Shown: positions 1-11,091, numbered from the stretch's first letter. The stretch: 64,000 bases of DNA from Parapristionchus giblindavisi (GCA_943737045.1 CALSFV010000207.1:1241501-1305500); one strand, 5' to 3'. Notes: generated by a model not told the origin, from the sequence alone. Numbers and translations are program-made.

Positions 1-157
1 GAGCACATATCACAATTCGACTATGTTTCATATTTACCATAATAGAAAATTTTGCAGGTACTTAACAATAAAGTTGTCACAAGCCGCAAACAAAAAGATC
101 AAAAACGAAGCAGAACTTGTCGATCTCGATCTCTCGTCGGAATTCCTTTGTCATTCA
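1..157. other. AT-rich sequence, no gene recognised
   Basis: Short AT-rich stretch at the window edge. An open frame runs through it but has no recognisable domain and continues into the fold-back repeat that follows, so I do not call it. Confidence 0.5.
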
Positions 158-714
158 TTGGATCATCCCAATCAGGGCTGGGATTTTTTGAAAATAATTT
201 TAAAAAAATTTTTGATCAAAAAATTTAAAAAATGGCTCAAAAAAATTTTGAATTCAAAAAAATTTTGAAAAAATTATTTACTATGTTTAAAAGGATAATA
301 AGCAATTCAGAAACATCGTTTTTGCCTAAAAAGTGGTTAAAACAGTCAATTACGCAATTAACCGAATTCTAAAACATGAAAAACATGATACTATATTTTT
401 TTCACTTTTTAAAAATTATACGTCAGTGCATTGGACAAACTAATCCACACGAACACCTTTAGAATTGACTTCATCAAGACAGTGAAAAGGATAAAAATGG
501 GAATCTTGTTAAGTTTTGTCAAATTTTGTCACAATTTTCCATAAATGTTTCACTTTTTCAAGTTTTACCGGTACTTTTTACATTTATTTTTTTTTGATTT
601 TTTTGAGAAAAATTAAAAAAACTTTATTGATTTTGAATTTTTTGAAATGGTCAAAAAATTCAAAAAATTCAAAAAATCAAAATCAAAAAATCCCAGCCCT
701 GATCCCAATGGAGT
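158..714. mobile_element. Fold-back (inverted-repeat) element, A/T-rich
   Basis: The text around 158-245 (ATCATCCCAATCAGGGCTGG followed by T-rich runs) reappears as its reverse complement at about 640-714 (CCCAGCCCTGATCCCAATGG). The arms are roughly 75-90 bp and enclose about 390 bp of A/T-rich DNA with no gene. This is the structure of a non-autonomous fold-back element. No target duplication was identified and no transposase is present. Confidence 0.6.
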
Positions 715-1086
715 ATCACTTCTAGCTCCTGATTATGAATATTTAAATAGTATTTTTTATTATTATTTAATTTTAAATTCTTTAGATCACATATCCTTCA
801 GGATTTCAAGTTCTAAAAAAAGCCGACCAAAAAAGATCCTCGATAATTTTCAGGACCGCGCGAGGATCGAACTCTTTCAGATGATCTTTGATCATTTGAT
901 CAAAAGATCAAAGATCAGTCCAGCACAATACGGTGTTGGTGGTTGGTCACATCAATTTGACAGATCCATCCAGACTGATTTTTAGAACATCACCAAATTT
1001 CAGCAAGAATCAGATCGATAGGAAAATTTCTCAATGCAAGATTTTTCGAGCATTCAAATTGGCCAAAATCCAAATCTAGTGATGAG
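715..1086. other. Intergenic, no gene
   Basis: AT-rich DNA containing a short GATCAAAAGATCAAAGATC string near 897-917, the same motif that recurs in introns across the window. Nothing else is supported. Confidence 0.5.
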
Positions 1087-2350
1087 TTGACAAGGGAAGT
1101 CCTTTTAGTCTTGTCAGTAAGACTTTTGAATGAGAGTATTTTCCTCGATATGCATAGGAAAAATATGATATTAGCCAAAAAAATTAGCTGCTGCAATGCA
1201 CTTTCAGATTTTATATAATTATTTTTAATTTTGTAAATATTTTTAAAAAATGGTGAAAAAATCACAAAAAGCAGGCGACAAGCAGTATCATACATCGAAA
1301 ATTCATTGGATCATGAATCGCCAGAAGCACACTGAGCCACTCTGGTGATTCAACGGCGATTATGGCCGAATGAGGCATTTTCGTGCTCTCTCTTTCTTTT
1401 CATTATTTTTCTTTCACTCTAATCTAGTTAGTCCGCGAGAATTGCATTTTTATATTGTGTTTTTTTTCACAAAATCATCATTTTTATTTATTAATAAATC
1501 GTTCCGATGATATCACAGAACCGGAACCGGGAAATCGGTAGCCCCCCAAGATGTTTTCATCGGAACGACTTATTAATAAATAAACATGATGATTTTGTGA
1601 ATAACACAATATAAAAATGCGATTCTCGCGGACAAACTAGATTAGAGTGAAAGAAAAATAATGAAAAGAAAGAGAGAGCACGAAAATGCCTCATTCGGCC
1701 ATAATCGCCGTTGAATCCTCAGGCAAATCTTTTTGAATCTAATTAGAGCAATTTTAGAAGAAACTAGGGCTAAATTAGATTCAAAAATCTCTCTGATTAG
1801 ATTCAAAAATTGTTCTGATGAGATTCAAAAAGACAAATGTTCTGATTCGATTCAAAAAAATTCTCTGATTAGATTTAAAAAATTTCTAATTAGATTTAAA
1901 AAGTGTTATGATTAGATGCAAAAACGGACGCTCTGATTAGATTCAAAAATTTTCTAATTAGATTCAAAAATTGTTCTGATTAGATTCAAAAAGACGCATG
2001 TTCCGATTATATTCAAAAAATGCCCCGATTAGATTCAAAGCGATTTACCTGAGTCACCAGAGTGGCTCAGAGTGCTTCTGGCGATTCATGATCCAATGAA
2101 TTTTCGATGTACGATATATGAAATAAGGAGCCCCTGAAAGAGCCGTGAAAACTTAGCCGCGTCAGAAATAATGCATGCGCACTTGAAAATTGCATTTTCA
2201 CAAAATTAAAATAATTTTTAAAAATCTGAAAGTGCATGGCAGCAGCTAATTTTTTTGGCTCTCATCATATTTAACCTATACCTATCGAGGAAAAATACTC
2301 TTATTAGTCTTTCAAGTCTCACTGAGACTTGAAAGACTTCCCTTGTGAGG
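1087..2350. mobile_element. Long imperfect palindrome (fold-back element), interrupted
   Basis: The outer arms (about 1087-1345 and 2054-2350) and inner arms (about 1350-1530 and 1545-1717) are reverse complements. For example, ATTCATTGGATCATGAATCG near 1301 pairs with CGATTCATGATCCAATGAAT near 2083. The centre lies near 1540. The right arm is split by a separate insertion at 1718-2053. No transposase frame is present. A diverged relative of the same element lies at 2528-3015, so this is a family. Confidence 0.8.
1718..2053. mobile_element. Nested insertion with short TIRs and an internal minisatellite
   Basis: This segment breaks the right arm of the surrounding palindrome. Its ends are inverted copies of each other (CTCAGGCAAATC at 1718-1729 and GATTTACCTGAG at 2042-2053, one mismatch). 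It is flanked by TC on both sides; removing it and one TC restores the sequence expected from the opposite arm. The interior is a degenerate tandem array built on CTGATTAGATTCAAAAA, with units of roughly 20-30 bp. Confidence 0.75.
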
Positions 2351-2527
2351 GCATTATCATATGTGAGATTTTGTGCGGGGTTTGAAATGGCGATCCGTAA
2401 ATGTGAAGTCGTGCAAAATAAATTGCGTAAAGATTAATGGTTTGACCATTGAGTAGCATCCAAATCGGAGATGCGGTTTTCATCAAAAGAGAAGTCTGAA
2501 TCCATTCACCCCTCACCCTTCATCTCT
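2351..2527. other. Spacer between two fold-back elements
   Basis: No coding or repeat structure recognised. Confidence 0.4.
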
Positions 2528-3015
2528 ATCGTACATGTAAAAATCATTGTATCATGAACGGTGTGAATGGGTCTGAACGGATCAGGCCGATCAAGATTTT
2601 GAGCGAGCGATTATGAGCGAACCGAACATTTTCGTAATTTCTCTTTGTTTTCATTGTTTTTCTCTCAATCGAATCTACTATATTAAAATAAATTAGGCCA
2701 CAATATTGCCATTTAACAAAAATCATTGCTCTCACTTTGAAGAAATTGCCCCAATGAACCAAAATTGACCTAATTATTCAGCGCATAATCGGAACAGTTT
2801 ATTCAACGCACAATCAATGATTTTGGTTAAATGGCAATATTTTGGCCTAATTTATTTTAATATAGTAGATTCGAATAAGAGAAAAACAATGAAAACAAAG
2901 AGACATTACGGAAATGTTCGGTTCGCTCATAATCGCTCGCTCAAAATCTTGATCGGCCTGATCCGTTCAGACCCATTCACACCGTTCATGATACAATGAT
3001 TTTTACATGTACGAT
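2528..3015. mobile_element. Fold-back element related to the 1087-2350 element
   Basis: A near-complete palindrome: ATCGTACATGTAAAAATCAT at the left is mirrored by ATGATTTTTACATGTACGAT at the right, with arms of about 220-230 bp around a small centre near 2770-2800. Landmarks such as TCATGAAC, GCGATTATG and TTTTCATT occur in the same order as in the element at 1087-2350. The two are diverged members of one family. No coding capacity. Confidence 0.8.
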
Positions 3016-3169
3016 ATAGAGGTATACCTTAGCGCCGGACATTCATCATTCGTTTATATCCCAATTTTCATGATACATGTACAGCCGACATAACCTAATG
3101 ATTGTTGTTGTTGTTGTGTAAGTTGTTGTAATGTAATGCAAAAAATGTAATTATTCAAACTCATTTCCA

Positions 3170-3175
3170 TTTATT
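3170..3175 (-). promoter_or_regulatory. Poly(A) signal AATAAA of the phosphate-carrier gene
   Basis: AATAAA on the minus strand, 43 nt past the stop codon at 3219-3221. Position and sequence fit a nematode cleavage/polyadenylation signal. Confidence 0.6.
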
Positions 3176-3218
3176 CAATGACCGTTTATTAGTTAGTGGG
3201 GGGGTTAGTAATTTTCGA

Positions 3219-5088
3219 TTAGTTCTTCTTGTTCTTCATCACTTCCATCTTCTTCTTCAGGCTCTCAGGCATGGCGGGAGGAGGAGGACGGGGCAGGTTC
3301 ATGGCCACCTGTAATACCGTATTCCTCGAGCAACTCTACCGTACAATAGATACCGTAACCAGGATACCGGTACCAAGCTACCGTAACCGACCTTGAATCC
3401 ATCATAGATGAACCATTGCAGAGCCGAGATGGTTCCAATCATGATTATGCGGGGAATGATTCCAGCCCAGAGTCGACGGAGACCAAGCTCTCGAGCAACC
3501 TAAGAGATCAAAGATCAAAGTTCAAAGTTCAAAGATCAAAGATCAAACCTCAACCATTCCTTTGCCGGCAGCTTCCTTTCCATTCAACGCCGACACCAGC
3601 ACGTCAGCGGGATGAGAGGCGACAGCGCATGCGCATCCTGCAGTTTGCATGCTGAGCTCCGCCCATTTCTAAGTCTCCGCCCCTTTCGGGATACGGGGCT
3701 CACCTGCGATATAGCCAGCGACGAACGTGATGACGAGTTGTTCGGGCTTCGAGCAGGCTTCCTGTAATCAATAAATCAATAAAATTAGCATAATTGAATT
3801 ATTGATTACACAAAGATTAAATTTGCCCAGTAACGTTAGTTGGCTAGCGATTTGCCCGTATTCTAGCAAATGTTAGCCTGTACATAGATAAAGCGCTGGC
3901 TTTTGGGCTACAATTTGCCCGAATGGGGGCAAATCAGGTACACAAGTGTGGAAAGTTGGCAAATCTATTGCCCATATTTGGGTAAGTTTGCTCTCAGTGT
4001 GTACCTTAGGCTTGGGAACCATATATCGATAGAGCGACTCAATGGTTCGCTCGAAGCACGCAAACTTCACCATCGTGTACGGAATCTGTCGACCCCATAG
4101 AGGCGGAAGACCCTGAAATGAGAAGATTACGGTACGCCGGTTACGGTTACGGTAAGGTTACGGTATACCTTGTAGAATCCGTAGAGTCCTTCCTTCTTGT
4201 AGATGACAGGCACGCACTCGCGGAATGTACGGGGCGGGCCTACTGTAGTTTGCATGCGAACCTGTAAGTGGGCGGGGTTAGTGTAGCGGTGCGGGGTCAA
4301 GATTAGGATACTTTAGCGGCTTCAAAGGGCGCCAGTGGCAAGTCGGCGCAGGCTTCGGCCGAGGCGGCCGCAACGAGATATAGTACGGTTCTGGAAAGAT
4401 TAAAGATCAAAGATCAAAGATCAAAGATCAAAATATACCTGTACTGATAGGCGATTTCCTCGCCGACGATGTTGGAGTAGAGCACCTTGAAACCCTCGTA
4501 GAAGCCGAATTTGCCGAAACCCTGAATATCGATTGATTGATTTCATCTCGAGGTACTGTAGGGAGTACCTGCATACTGTAACCAACGGCGGTCGGGAACC
4601 ATCCCTTCACCAAACCACGCGCTCCCTCATCGGCAACTGAAAGAGTACTGTATATCCCCCTGATTATCGATTGATCGACGTACTCGTCGTTCGGAATCCA
4701 GCCAAGATCGAGGGATACTTCACCGCGTCAATCTAAAAGTAGTACCGTAATCTACCGTACTCTACAGAGTACCGTAATCCACCGTACTCCCAGAGTACCG
4801 TAATCCACCGTACGCACCTGCATTCTACACTTGACAATATCCAGCGGCAGAATCCACACGTGCGTTAGACCACAGCATATGGCGCCACCAAGACCGCACA
4901 GCGAATAGTACTTGAGACTGCCGAACGGGACTTCCTGAAGAGATCAAAGATCAAAGATCAAAGATCAATCACTACCGTACCTGCTTGTGCTCATTCGTGG
5001 CACCGGCTTGCTTGACAACCGGTAGAAGAGCGGACAGTCGAGATATCGAAGCAGAAGAAGAAGTCGATGGTGTCATGGAGTCGGTCAT
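3219..5088 (-). CDS. slc25a3: Mitochondrial phosphate carrier (SLC25A3 family), 12 exons
   Basis: Imports inorganic phosphate with H+ across the inner mitochondrial membrane for ATP synthesis. Exons (minus): 5088-4981, 4934-4818, 4732-4684, 4636-4569, 4521-4439, 4390-4312, 4261-4169, 4112-4005, 3761-3704, 3637-3555, 3499-3392, 3308-3219. All junctions are in phase, giving 347 aa, the usual family length. Three carrier repeats are visible with their signatures: PLDIVK (residues 66-71), PFEAAK and HPADVL. Diagnostic stretches include GLPPLWGRQIPYTMVKFACF, ALQWFIYDGFK and the C-terminus LPRPPPPAMPESLKKK. The Ser/Thr-rich N-terminus before EVPFGSLKYY fits a matrix presequence or spacer. I chose ATG 5088; ATG 5076 or an upstream in-frame ATG at 5226 are alternatives. 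Repeat 1 has THVWILPLD where I remember THTAVVPLD in relatives. Introns carry TTTGATC and TACGGTA repeats. Confidence 0.97.
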
Positions 5089-5495
5089 GGAGTCGGAGTC
5101 AGTAGGGGTTAGTAGGGGAAGAGAAGAGCTAACGACCGTACGGTCGGAGAAGTGAACGAAAGAATGAAATGAATGGGGAGAACGACGATGGGAGCGGCTT
5201 AAATAGACTTCTGAATGACGTGGCAATGGTTAATGAAATTAGCTAAGCGAGATTCTGATTTGGATATGTGACGTGTCCTATTTTGCAAGCTTGCAAGATT
5301 CAGAAGGTCATAGAAGGTCAGAAGTTCAATTGAACTCTTGAACTTCAATTGAACAATCAATAATAATAACAATAATAATAATTTATCTACGCCCACAAAA
5401 GACAAGTCACAGCGAAAATTATATAGATAATGATTCAATTGGTACTCAAACTCCGTCACAGAACTGTTTAAAACTTCAATTGATCGGACTTATGC

Positions 5496-5705
5496 GGTGT
5501 TAAAATCTCGGAAAAGTAGATGGAAAAGTGAAAAGTAGTGTTTATTTTGTGATTGTAAAAGTACTTGGAAAAGTAGCATAGCGTCATAATTTACAAACTT
5601 TTACACTGAAATTACGAAGCTAAACTACTTTTCCAACTACTTTTACAGTCACAAAATTAACACTACTTTTCACTTTTCCATCTACTTTTCCAAGATTTTA
5701 ACACC
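5496..5705. mobile_element. MITE-like palindrome, GGTGTTAAAATCT ends
   Basis: 210 bp bounded by GGTGTTAAAATCT and its reverse complement AGATTTTAACACC. Inner blocks (GTAGATGGAAAAGTGAAAAG and its mirror CTTTTCACTTTTCCATCTAC) continue the inverted repeat almost to the centre. No coding capacity. A second copy, broken by an insertion, lies at about 52197-52552. Confidence 0.85.
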
Positions 5706-6866
5706 ACATTATGGTGAACCCTAATGGTGACCCAGATGATATAACATCCTAATCGATAAAGTTGTTGTAACGTAAAATGTAAATGTAATTGAAACAATAT
5801 ATAACGTACGCCACTGCGCAGCCCTACTAATACTGCTTTGGAGAGGGGTTTGAGAGCATAACACCAATCTTACCTAAGGGAGCATAACACTAATCTTACA
5901 CATGATTACCTAAAGCGGCACCTCAACCTAATTTTACTCTCCGCTCTGGCCATACTCTATCGTGGACAAAGAATGCGAGAGAGTGTGACCAGCGGAAATA
6001 ACTTAACTTTTTTGGCCCTTAAACGATAAAAAAACTTGGTGTGTTACCTGTCCTGCAAACTCTTGGTCGGTGCGAAATGGAGAGGACGAGATTGTGATGT
6101 GTGTAATTAACAAAAACAACATGGAACACCCAAACAGTGCAAGGGGCAACTGTACTCATTCAGAGTGTTCCCGTGTTTGGACAAATCGTATGTTTGATAT
6201 TAGTTCCTTTTTCGCCCGTTTTGTTTGATATTTTATCGCATTCACCTGATTTCCTTCTTGAATCTAGATTAAGTGATTGATCTACCGTACCTTTGATTAC
6301 CGTAACCCACTGTGCCCCAAATTACAGCAAACTACCGTTTTGCCGCACTGCCAACAAAGCTGTGACATTCGGTACGAGATGAAAAATTTAAAATATTTCC
6401 ATCCAAATATTTTCCTTTAATGTTGCGATAAGTCTCGATTTTTCATTACTCAATACAAATTGGCAATTAATAATTGAATTAGCGATATATCGTTTATCGC
6501 TCTCGAATGCCACACAAATTCTACACTCTACTGGTTCAGATTTAGAGACACACAAATTTTATTCTAATGAGCGTTGGTAATACACTCTCGCTGACAAAGA
6601 AATCGAGAGAGTGTGGTCAGAGAGGAGTTTAAAATGCACCACGTATTCAGGATACGGAATGTTTATCTTCGGTATAAAGACTAATAACAAATAAACAAGT
6701 GGAAAAACATATGTGAGAGTGTGAAATCGCTTATTAAGCAGAAGTGTGCGGACAAAAGCTATTTACAATTAGTTTCACTAAATGGAGCAAGAAAAAATGA
6801 TGAGTCAATGATCTCGAATTCTCCATAGTTGACAAGGAAATAATGAAAGAGACCGTTAAAGATTTA

Positions 6867-7095
6867 CCCCGAGCAAATTTGAAACTCTCCGCTTTGGCCA
6901 CACTCTCTCACAGTATTCTGGTCCAAGCCATTTTTCTTCCAAAGCAAGACAAAGGAGAGACCATTGTATTCGAGAGAGTTTGTATGTTGAGCGGTCGTTC
7001 TTGCTTTGAAAGTCATGAGAACGCTGTGGCTCTCACTTTCTCACTCTGCGAGAGAGTGTGACCAGAGCGGAGAGTTTCAAATGATCTCGGGTGCG
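6867..7095. mobile_element. MITE-like element with CTCTCCGCTTTGGCCACACTCTC arms and nested insert
   Basis: Left arm CCCGAGCAAATTTGAAACTC followed by TCCGCTTTGGCCACACTC. The right arm is the mirror image (GAGAGTGTGACCAGAGCGGA, then GAGTTTCAAATGATCTCGGG). The interior (about 6912-7035) is homologous to a separate block at about 9405-9520 (TCTGGTTCAAGCCATTTTGT, GTTGAGCGGTCGTT), so one element seems inserted in the other. Relatives or fragments lie near 5926-6000, 6540-6640, 47125-47220, 49065-49190 and 49630-49690. Confidence 0.7.
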
Positions 7096-7479
7096 TCTTT
7101 AGGTTCCCTTTAGAGGGCAAAGTCACGAAAATAAAAGAAACAGACGAGATTCTCCGCTTTTCGCAACTTTTGCACAGAGTATGGACGAGTAAATGTGAAC
7201 TGTGATCGAAAAAACTAGTTAACAAAACGAAATAAAACAAAAGAAAGTACTATACACGTGCAAAAAATGAGACAAAGTGATCTCTGGAATGGAATGAATG
7301 TAGTGTAATGTGTTGAGATCGAAAGAGCATCTTACAAGCAAATGCAAATCACGCGTAATCAAGAATCGGTGGGATATTATAATCTTCGTAAAAATCTATG
7401 CAAGGCGATGAGTGGGCAGTGGGGTAGTGTTAGCTAGACAATCAAAAGATCAAAGATCATAGAGGTTAAAGATCAAAGA

Positions 7480-9893
7480 TCAAACTACAATGGCGTAGTC
7501 GTCGAGGTCAACGCGCACGTGCTTCACGGGCTCATCGTAGATGTGTTCATCCTCGTCGACGTCGACGATGGTCGACTGGGGATAGTGGGTGCTCAGGGAG
7601 TCAAAAGGGGAGGAGCTTGAGCGAGCTACCTCGGAACGGTCGCATTCACAGTAGGGAGGAGGCTGGATGGGCAGAGGAACCTGGACAAAGATCAAAGATC
7701 AGGCTTGAGTTCAAAGATCAAAGATCAGATTTTGGTTCAAAGATCAAAGATCAGATTTGAATTCAAAGATTAAGGATCACCTACCGTATATACGTTGTCC
7801 GCGTCGCTGGAGAGCTCCTTGGCGACTACCGTAACCTCCTTCTGGAACAGCAATATCAGTTAATCTACTTAGAAATGAAAATTAACAAATTATTGAAAAA
7901 ATAAAATATTTTAAATATTTTATTTATTTTAAATATTTTATTTATTGATTGAATAAATAAATAAATAAAAGTGGTCGGAGCTAGTGCTTACCCTGTCGTG
8001 AATGAAGCTCTTCAGGAGAATGATGAGCACGCGAATCAGCGTGGCGAGCAGCAGGAAAGCGGCGGCGAGAGGGGCTGTAAATCAATAAATCAATAATTTC
8101 AAATCAATTAATCAATAATTTCATTATCGGCGCAGACGGGCATGGCCTGTGACCGCCATTGAGACACTAAATGAAATATTGATTTATCGATTGAATTATA
8201 CAATTAGTTATTGTGGGCAATGAACTTTGGGTTCCGGTAAAATCAGCTTGAAAACAATCTTAGGAATCTCGCAATGCAAGACCTACTCATCATGATAAAT
8301 ATGCAACCATAGATCATAAAATACCCAAAACCATCTGTCAAAGATCCCCTTTTATGACACTTCAGATTCAGCGGAAAAACACTGCTTAGTTAAACACGGC
8401 GGTTCAATGAAGAGAAATCCCTACATTTAACTTTGGCTTGAAGCCTCTTGCATTACGAAAAATCGGCAAAGTTGATTTGCACTGGGCGGGATTCGAACCT
8501 ACGAGGTTCGGATCGCTAAACAAAAGCTCTATCCACTAAGCCATATCGGCATGTCTCGTGAATCGTGAAACTCGATGATAGGTCTAGTCAGAAGCGAGCG
8601 CTCAGATATACCGTAGTCAACTTTCGCGCTGAGAGAACCTAGATGTTTTACTGCTTATCATCACTCAGTTTGCGATACTTTCTTTCTCCGGCAAGAGCTT
8701 CTTAGTTACTATCATTGAGCCACCGTGTTAAAGGGAGCATTACCTCTCTCAATGGTCTCTTCATTGCGCACACTATTTCTCTGTTCTCTAACAACGAGAG
8801 ACCATTGCGCGTCGAAGAGACCTTTGAGAGAGGTTACGCTCTCTTTAAACTTGATAAAGTGTATTACTGTTCTGTTATCAATTCAATCAGTACATATACT
8901 ATTGTCCATCTTCTCGTTTTTGATCCGTTTATAGAAGATAAATATATTATTATTATCTGTTACACACTAACCGTAGAATAGCCAATCGGCCGCGCCAAAT
9001 CCAGTCGAAGGCGCGGGCGCCATGGCTACAGTACGCTTCTCGATAGTGGGCGTGGCCTGTATATCGAAAGTGGGCGGGACTTCGACCAGGAGCTGCACAT
9101 CGGGGCGTTCGCAGTGAGCTCCGGAGAAGCCGAGGGGGCACTGGCACAGGCGCAGACGCGCGTGGCAGTGACCGCCGTTGAGACACTGAAATATTGATTT
9201 ATTGATTGATTGAAAAATCGATTTATCGATTTATTGATTGAATGATAAATCTTATCATTTATTGATTGAATGACAGATCGAATCATTTATCGATTTATTG
9301 ATTGTATGGCAAATCTAATGGATTCATCGAGACAGGGAAGATTTTGTGAGCAATCAACTTTGAGGTTTTGGTCATCAGAAAGTGTCCACAATAGTTATGT
9401 GCATCACAGTGTTCTGGTTCAAGCCATTTTGTTTCCATAGCCAGACAAGCGAAAGACGATTGCATTTGAGAGAGTTTCTATGTTGAGCGGTCGTTTTCGC
9501 TTTCAAAGTCTATAGAACATTGTGGCATGCATCGCCCCCAAATTCCGACAAGAACAAGGACGATAAGACCATTGCTATCTCACTGGCAACGATTTGTAAA
9601 ATTCCATCCCTCTGCTTTTGAAAACTGCCACCGATCTAAAACCGTGGCAGCCTTTGCCAGCAATACATTTATGACTATATATTTTATGCAATAAAGAAAT
9701 TTAATTAATTAATTAAAATGCTAACCTCGCATCGCTTCATCGCTTTCAGTCTGAACGTCGCAAGCGCCGGCCTCTGTTCGTCCAATCGGAAGGTGACGTC
9801 ATCCCCAATCGGATTGATCTTTGATCTCTCATCGATCGATTGTCCCCCGACAGCGATGAGGACAAGGGAGAGGACAGCTACTAGTCGACTCAT
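7480..9893 (-). CDS. Single-pass membrane protein with one EGF-like module, 5 exons
   Basis: Exons (minus): 9893-9726, 9185-8972, 8074-7992, 7841-7785, 7680-7480; phases match, 240 aa. Residues 1-19 are a signal peptide (LVAVLSLVLIAVGG core). An EGF-like module follows at about 55-82 with six Cys (RCECLNGGHC, LRLCQC, GFSGAHC). A linker leads to one hydrophobic helix containing an Arg (LAAAFLLLATLIRVLIILL). The cytoplasmic tail is about 90 residues and holds a WW-type PPPY motif and a tyrosine motif, IYDEP. I do not recognise the orthologue; the layout suggests a type I surface receptor or ligand. The splice acceptor TTCCAG directly precedes the ATG, so the mRNA is probably trans-spliced or has a 5' intron. 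A decayed copy of the EGF exon's start sits in intron 2 (see findings). Confidence 0.85.
8105..8260 (-). pseudogene. Decayed duplicate of the EGF exon's 5' edge, inside intron 2
   Basis: Plus-strand TGTGACCGCCATTGAGACACT followed by AAATATTGATTTAT closely matches the real exon boundary at 9165-9200 (CAGTGACCGCCGTTGAGACACT, then GAAATATTGATTTAT). Flanking intron text also matches (TGTGGGCAATGAACTTTG versus TGTGAGCAATCAACTTTG near 9345). The copied coding part reads CLNGGH and then loses the cysteine pattern, so it is not a usable EGF exon. Confidence 0.6.
8395..8553 (-). mobile_element. tRNA-derived SINE, copy 1
   Basis: Read on the minus strand it has a pol III A box (TGGCTTAGTGG) and B box (GGTTCGAATCC) at tRNA-like spacing. 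A non-tRNA tail shared with the copy at 16360-16520 follows (AAATCAACTTTGCCGATTTT, GTTAAATGTAGGG, ACCGCCGTG). The would-be acceptor arm does not pair (start GCCGAT, end CAGTGCA), so it is not a functional tRNA gene. Confidence 0.75.
8727..8859. mobile_element. MITE-like inverted repeat, TTAAAGGGAGC ends
   Basis: Left TTAAAGGGAGCATTACCTCT is mirrored at the right by AGAGGTTACGCTCTCTTTAA. Between them are TCTCTGTTCTCTAACAACGA and related blocks. Homologous copies lie at 34205-34347 and, interrupted, at 21383-21595. The element sits in an intron of the EGF-protein gene. Confidence 0.75.
9405..9520. repeat. Dispersed repeat shared with the interior of 6867-7095
   Basis: Contains CAGTGTTCTGGTTCAAGCC, GAGAGAGTTTCTATGTTGAG and CGGTCGTTTTCGCTTT, each matching the central block of the element at 6867-7095. 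It lies in intron 1 of the EGF-protein gene. Confidence 0.6.
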
Positions 9894-11091
9894 CTGGAAT
9901 TAACGTTATGTGGAGGGTACGTCACGAAAAGGCAAGGAAGAGGCGAGAGAGTGTGCAAAACGAGGAGAGTATCCTCGGTTTTTTTCACGAACTTTTGAAC
10001 AGAGCATTGGCAAAACATGAATGAATAGATGCAAATCGATATAGACGATCTCTTGCACAGAGAATACTCTAACAGGAAGAAATCAGAGAAGACCAGACCA
10101 CGAACACGATACGTCGATATAGGGACAGGGCAAGACAGCAAGACGAGAAGGTAAATGGGCGGAGCGAGAAATCAAGCCGAGTAATCGAGGAATCGAGAAA
10201 GAGGAAAAAAGGAATCAGGCAAAGCCGAGCCGATGGGTGAGAGAGTGAGACTGTGAATGAGGCTGATAGAGCCTAATACAATCTAGTCCATACCCAATTA
10301 TGCGCCAGTCACCCTAGAGTAGCCACAAGGTTGGATTCCCGCCAAGCCTTATTAATAATATTTATGGGTTTTCGAGAAAACACGGTACAGAAAAGAACGA
10401 ATAAATAAAGTGTGTGAATGAGACGAACAAGTAGAAATGATGAAAAGATGATTGGTGAACAAAGAACTGTTGAAATTGAATTACTATGGGGAAATAGGGA
10501 GATCTATTGACCGGACCGTTGGGAAGAGGCCTCTCAACTATGTCGCAATATCGACTGGCGGTAGATCACTCCCATCTCGTTCTCTTCTATCAATCGATAG
10601 CTATCGATTGTGGGTTCCTATCCTGGCAGGCAACATGGAGAGTCTGGTTGTCTGACTCTCTTGTATTGCACGCTCTCTCGTCAGTTCTCTCATTGTCTGA
10701 CTCTCTCGAATCCGCGTGTACTGTCGTCAATCCTCCCATAGTCTGACTCTCTCGAATCCGCGTGCTCTCTCGTCAATCCTCTCTTTCACTGGGATCGTAG
10801 AGGAAGTTTGCCGCAATACAGTCTTCGGTATTAGATGATAATAATAATAATAATAATAATAATAATTTATTTATCTTTAACGATAAACAGAGAGATGAAA
10901 GATAAAATAAAATAATGACGAAGCAAGTGAGATCAATCGATGATTCAAATGGGGACGACAGTAGATGATAATGGTATAGGAATTGAATAAATTGGTAAAA
11001 TGGAAAGATAAGATAGATCAGTCTGAGATCGAAAATTCGATCCTATTTTCGATGATTACAGATGAATGAGAATAACTGGATGAGAACTATT

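Larger units (their letters stand above)
5089..7479. other. Intergenic region between phosphate carrier and EGF-protein gene
   Basis: No protein gene found. It contains (AAT)n-like DNA near 5365, the palindromic element at 5496-5705, fragments of the CTCTCCGCTCTGGCCA inverted-repeat family near 5926-6000 and 6540-6640, and a complete copy at 6867-7095. The phosphate-carrier promoter must lie in the first part, but I recognise no core element. Confidence 0.5.

Noticed and set aside
23..268. 81-codon open frame at the window start
   Set aside because: A/T-rich, runs into a fold-back repeat, no domain or splice context.
8460..8560. Possible tRNA gene (minus)
   Set aside because: A and B boxes are present, but the acceptor stem does not pair and the sequence recurs with a non-tRNA tail; called a SINE instead. 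The same holds for 16360-16440.
10452..10655. Frame beginning VNKELLKLNYYG, similar to the kinase N-terminus
   Set aside because: Only about ten residues match, no ATG, no SH2 sequence follows; at most a relic.
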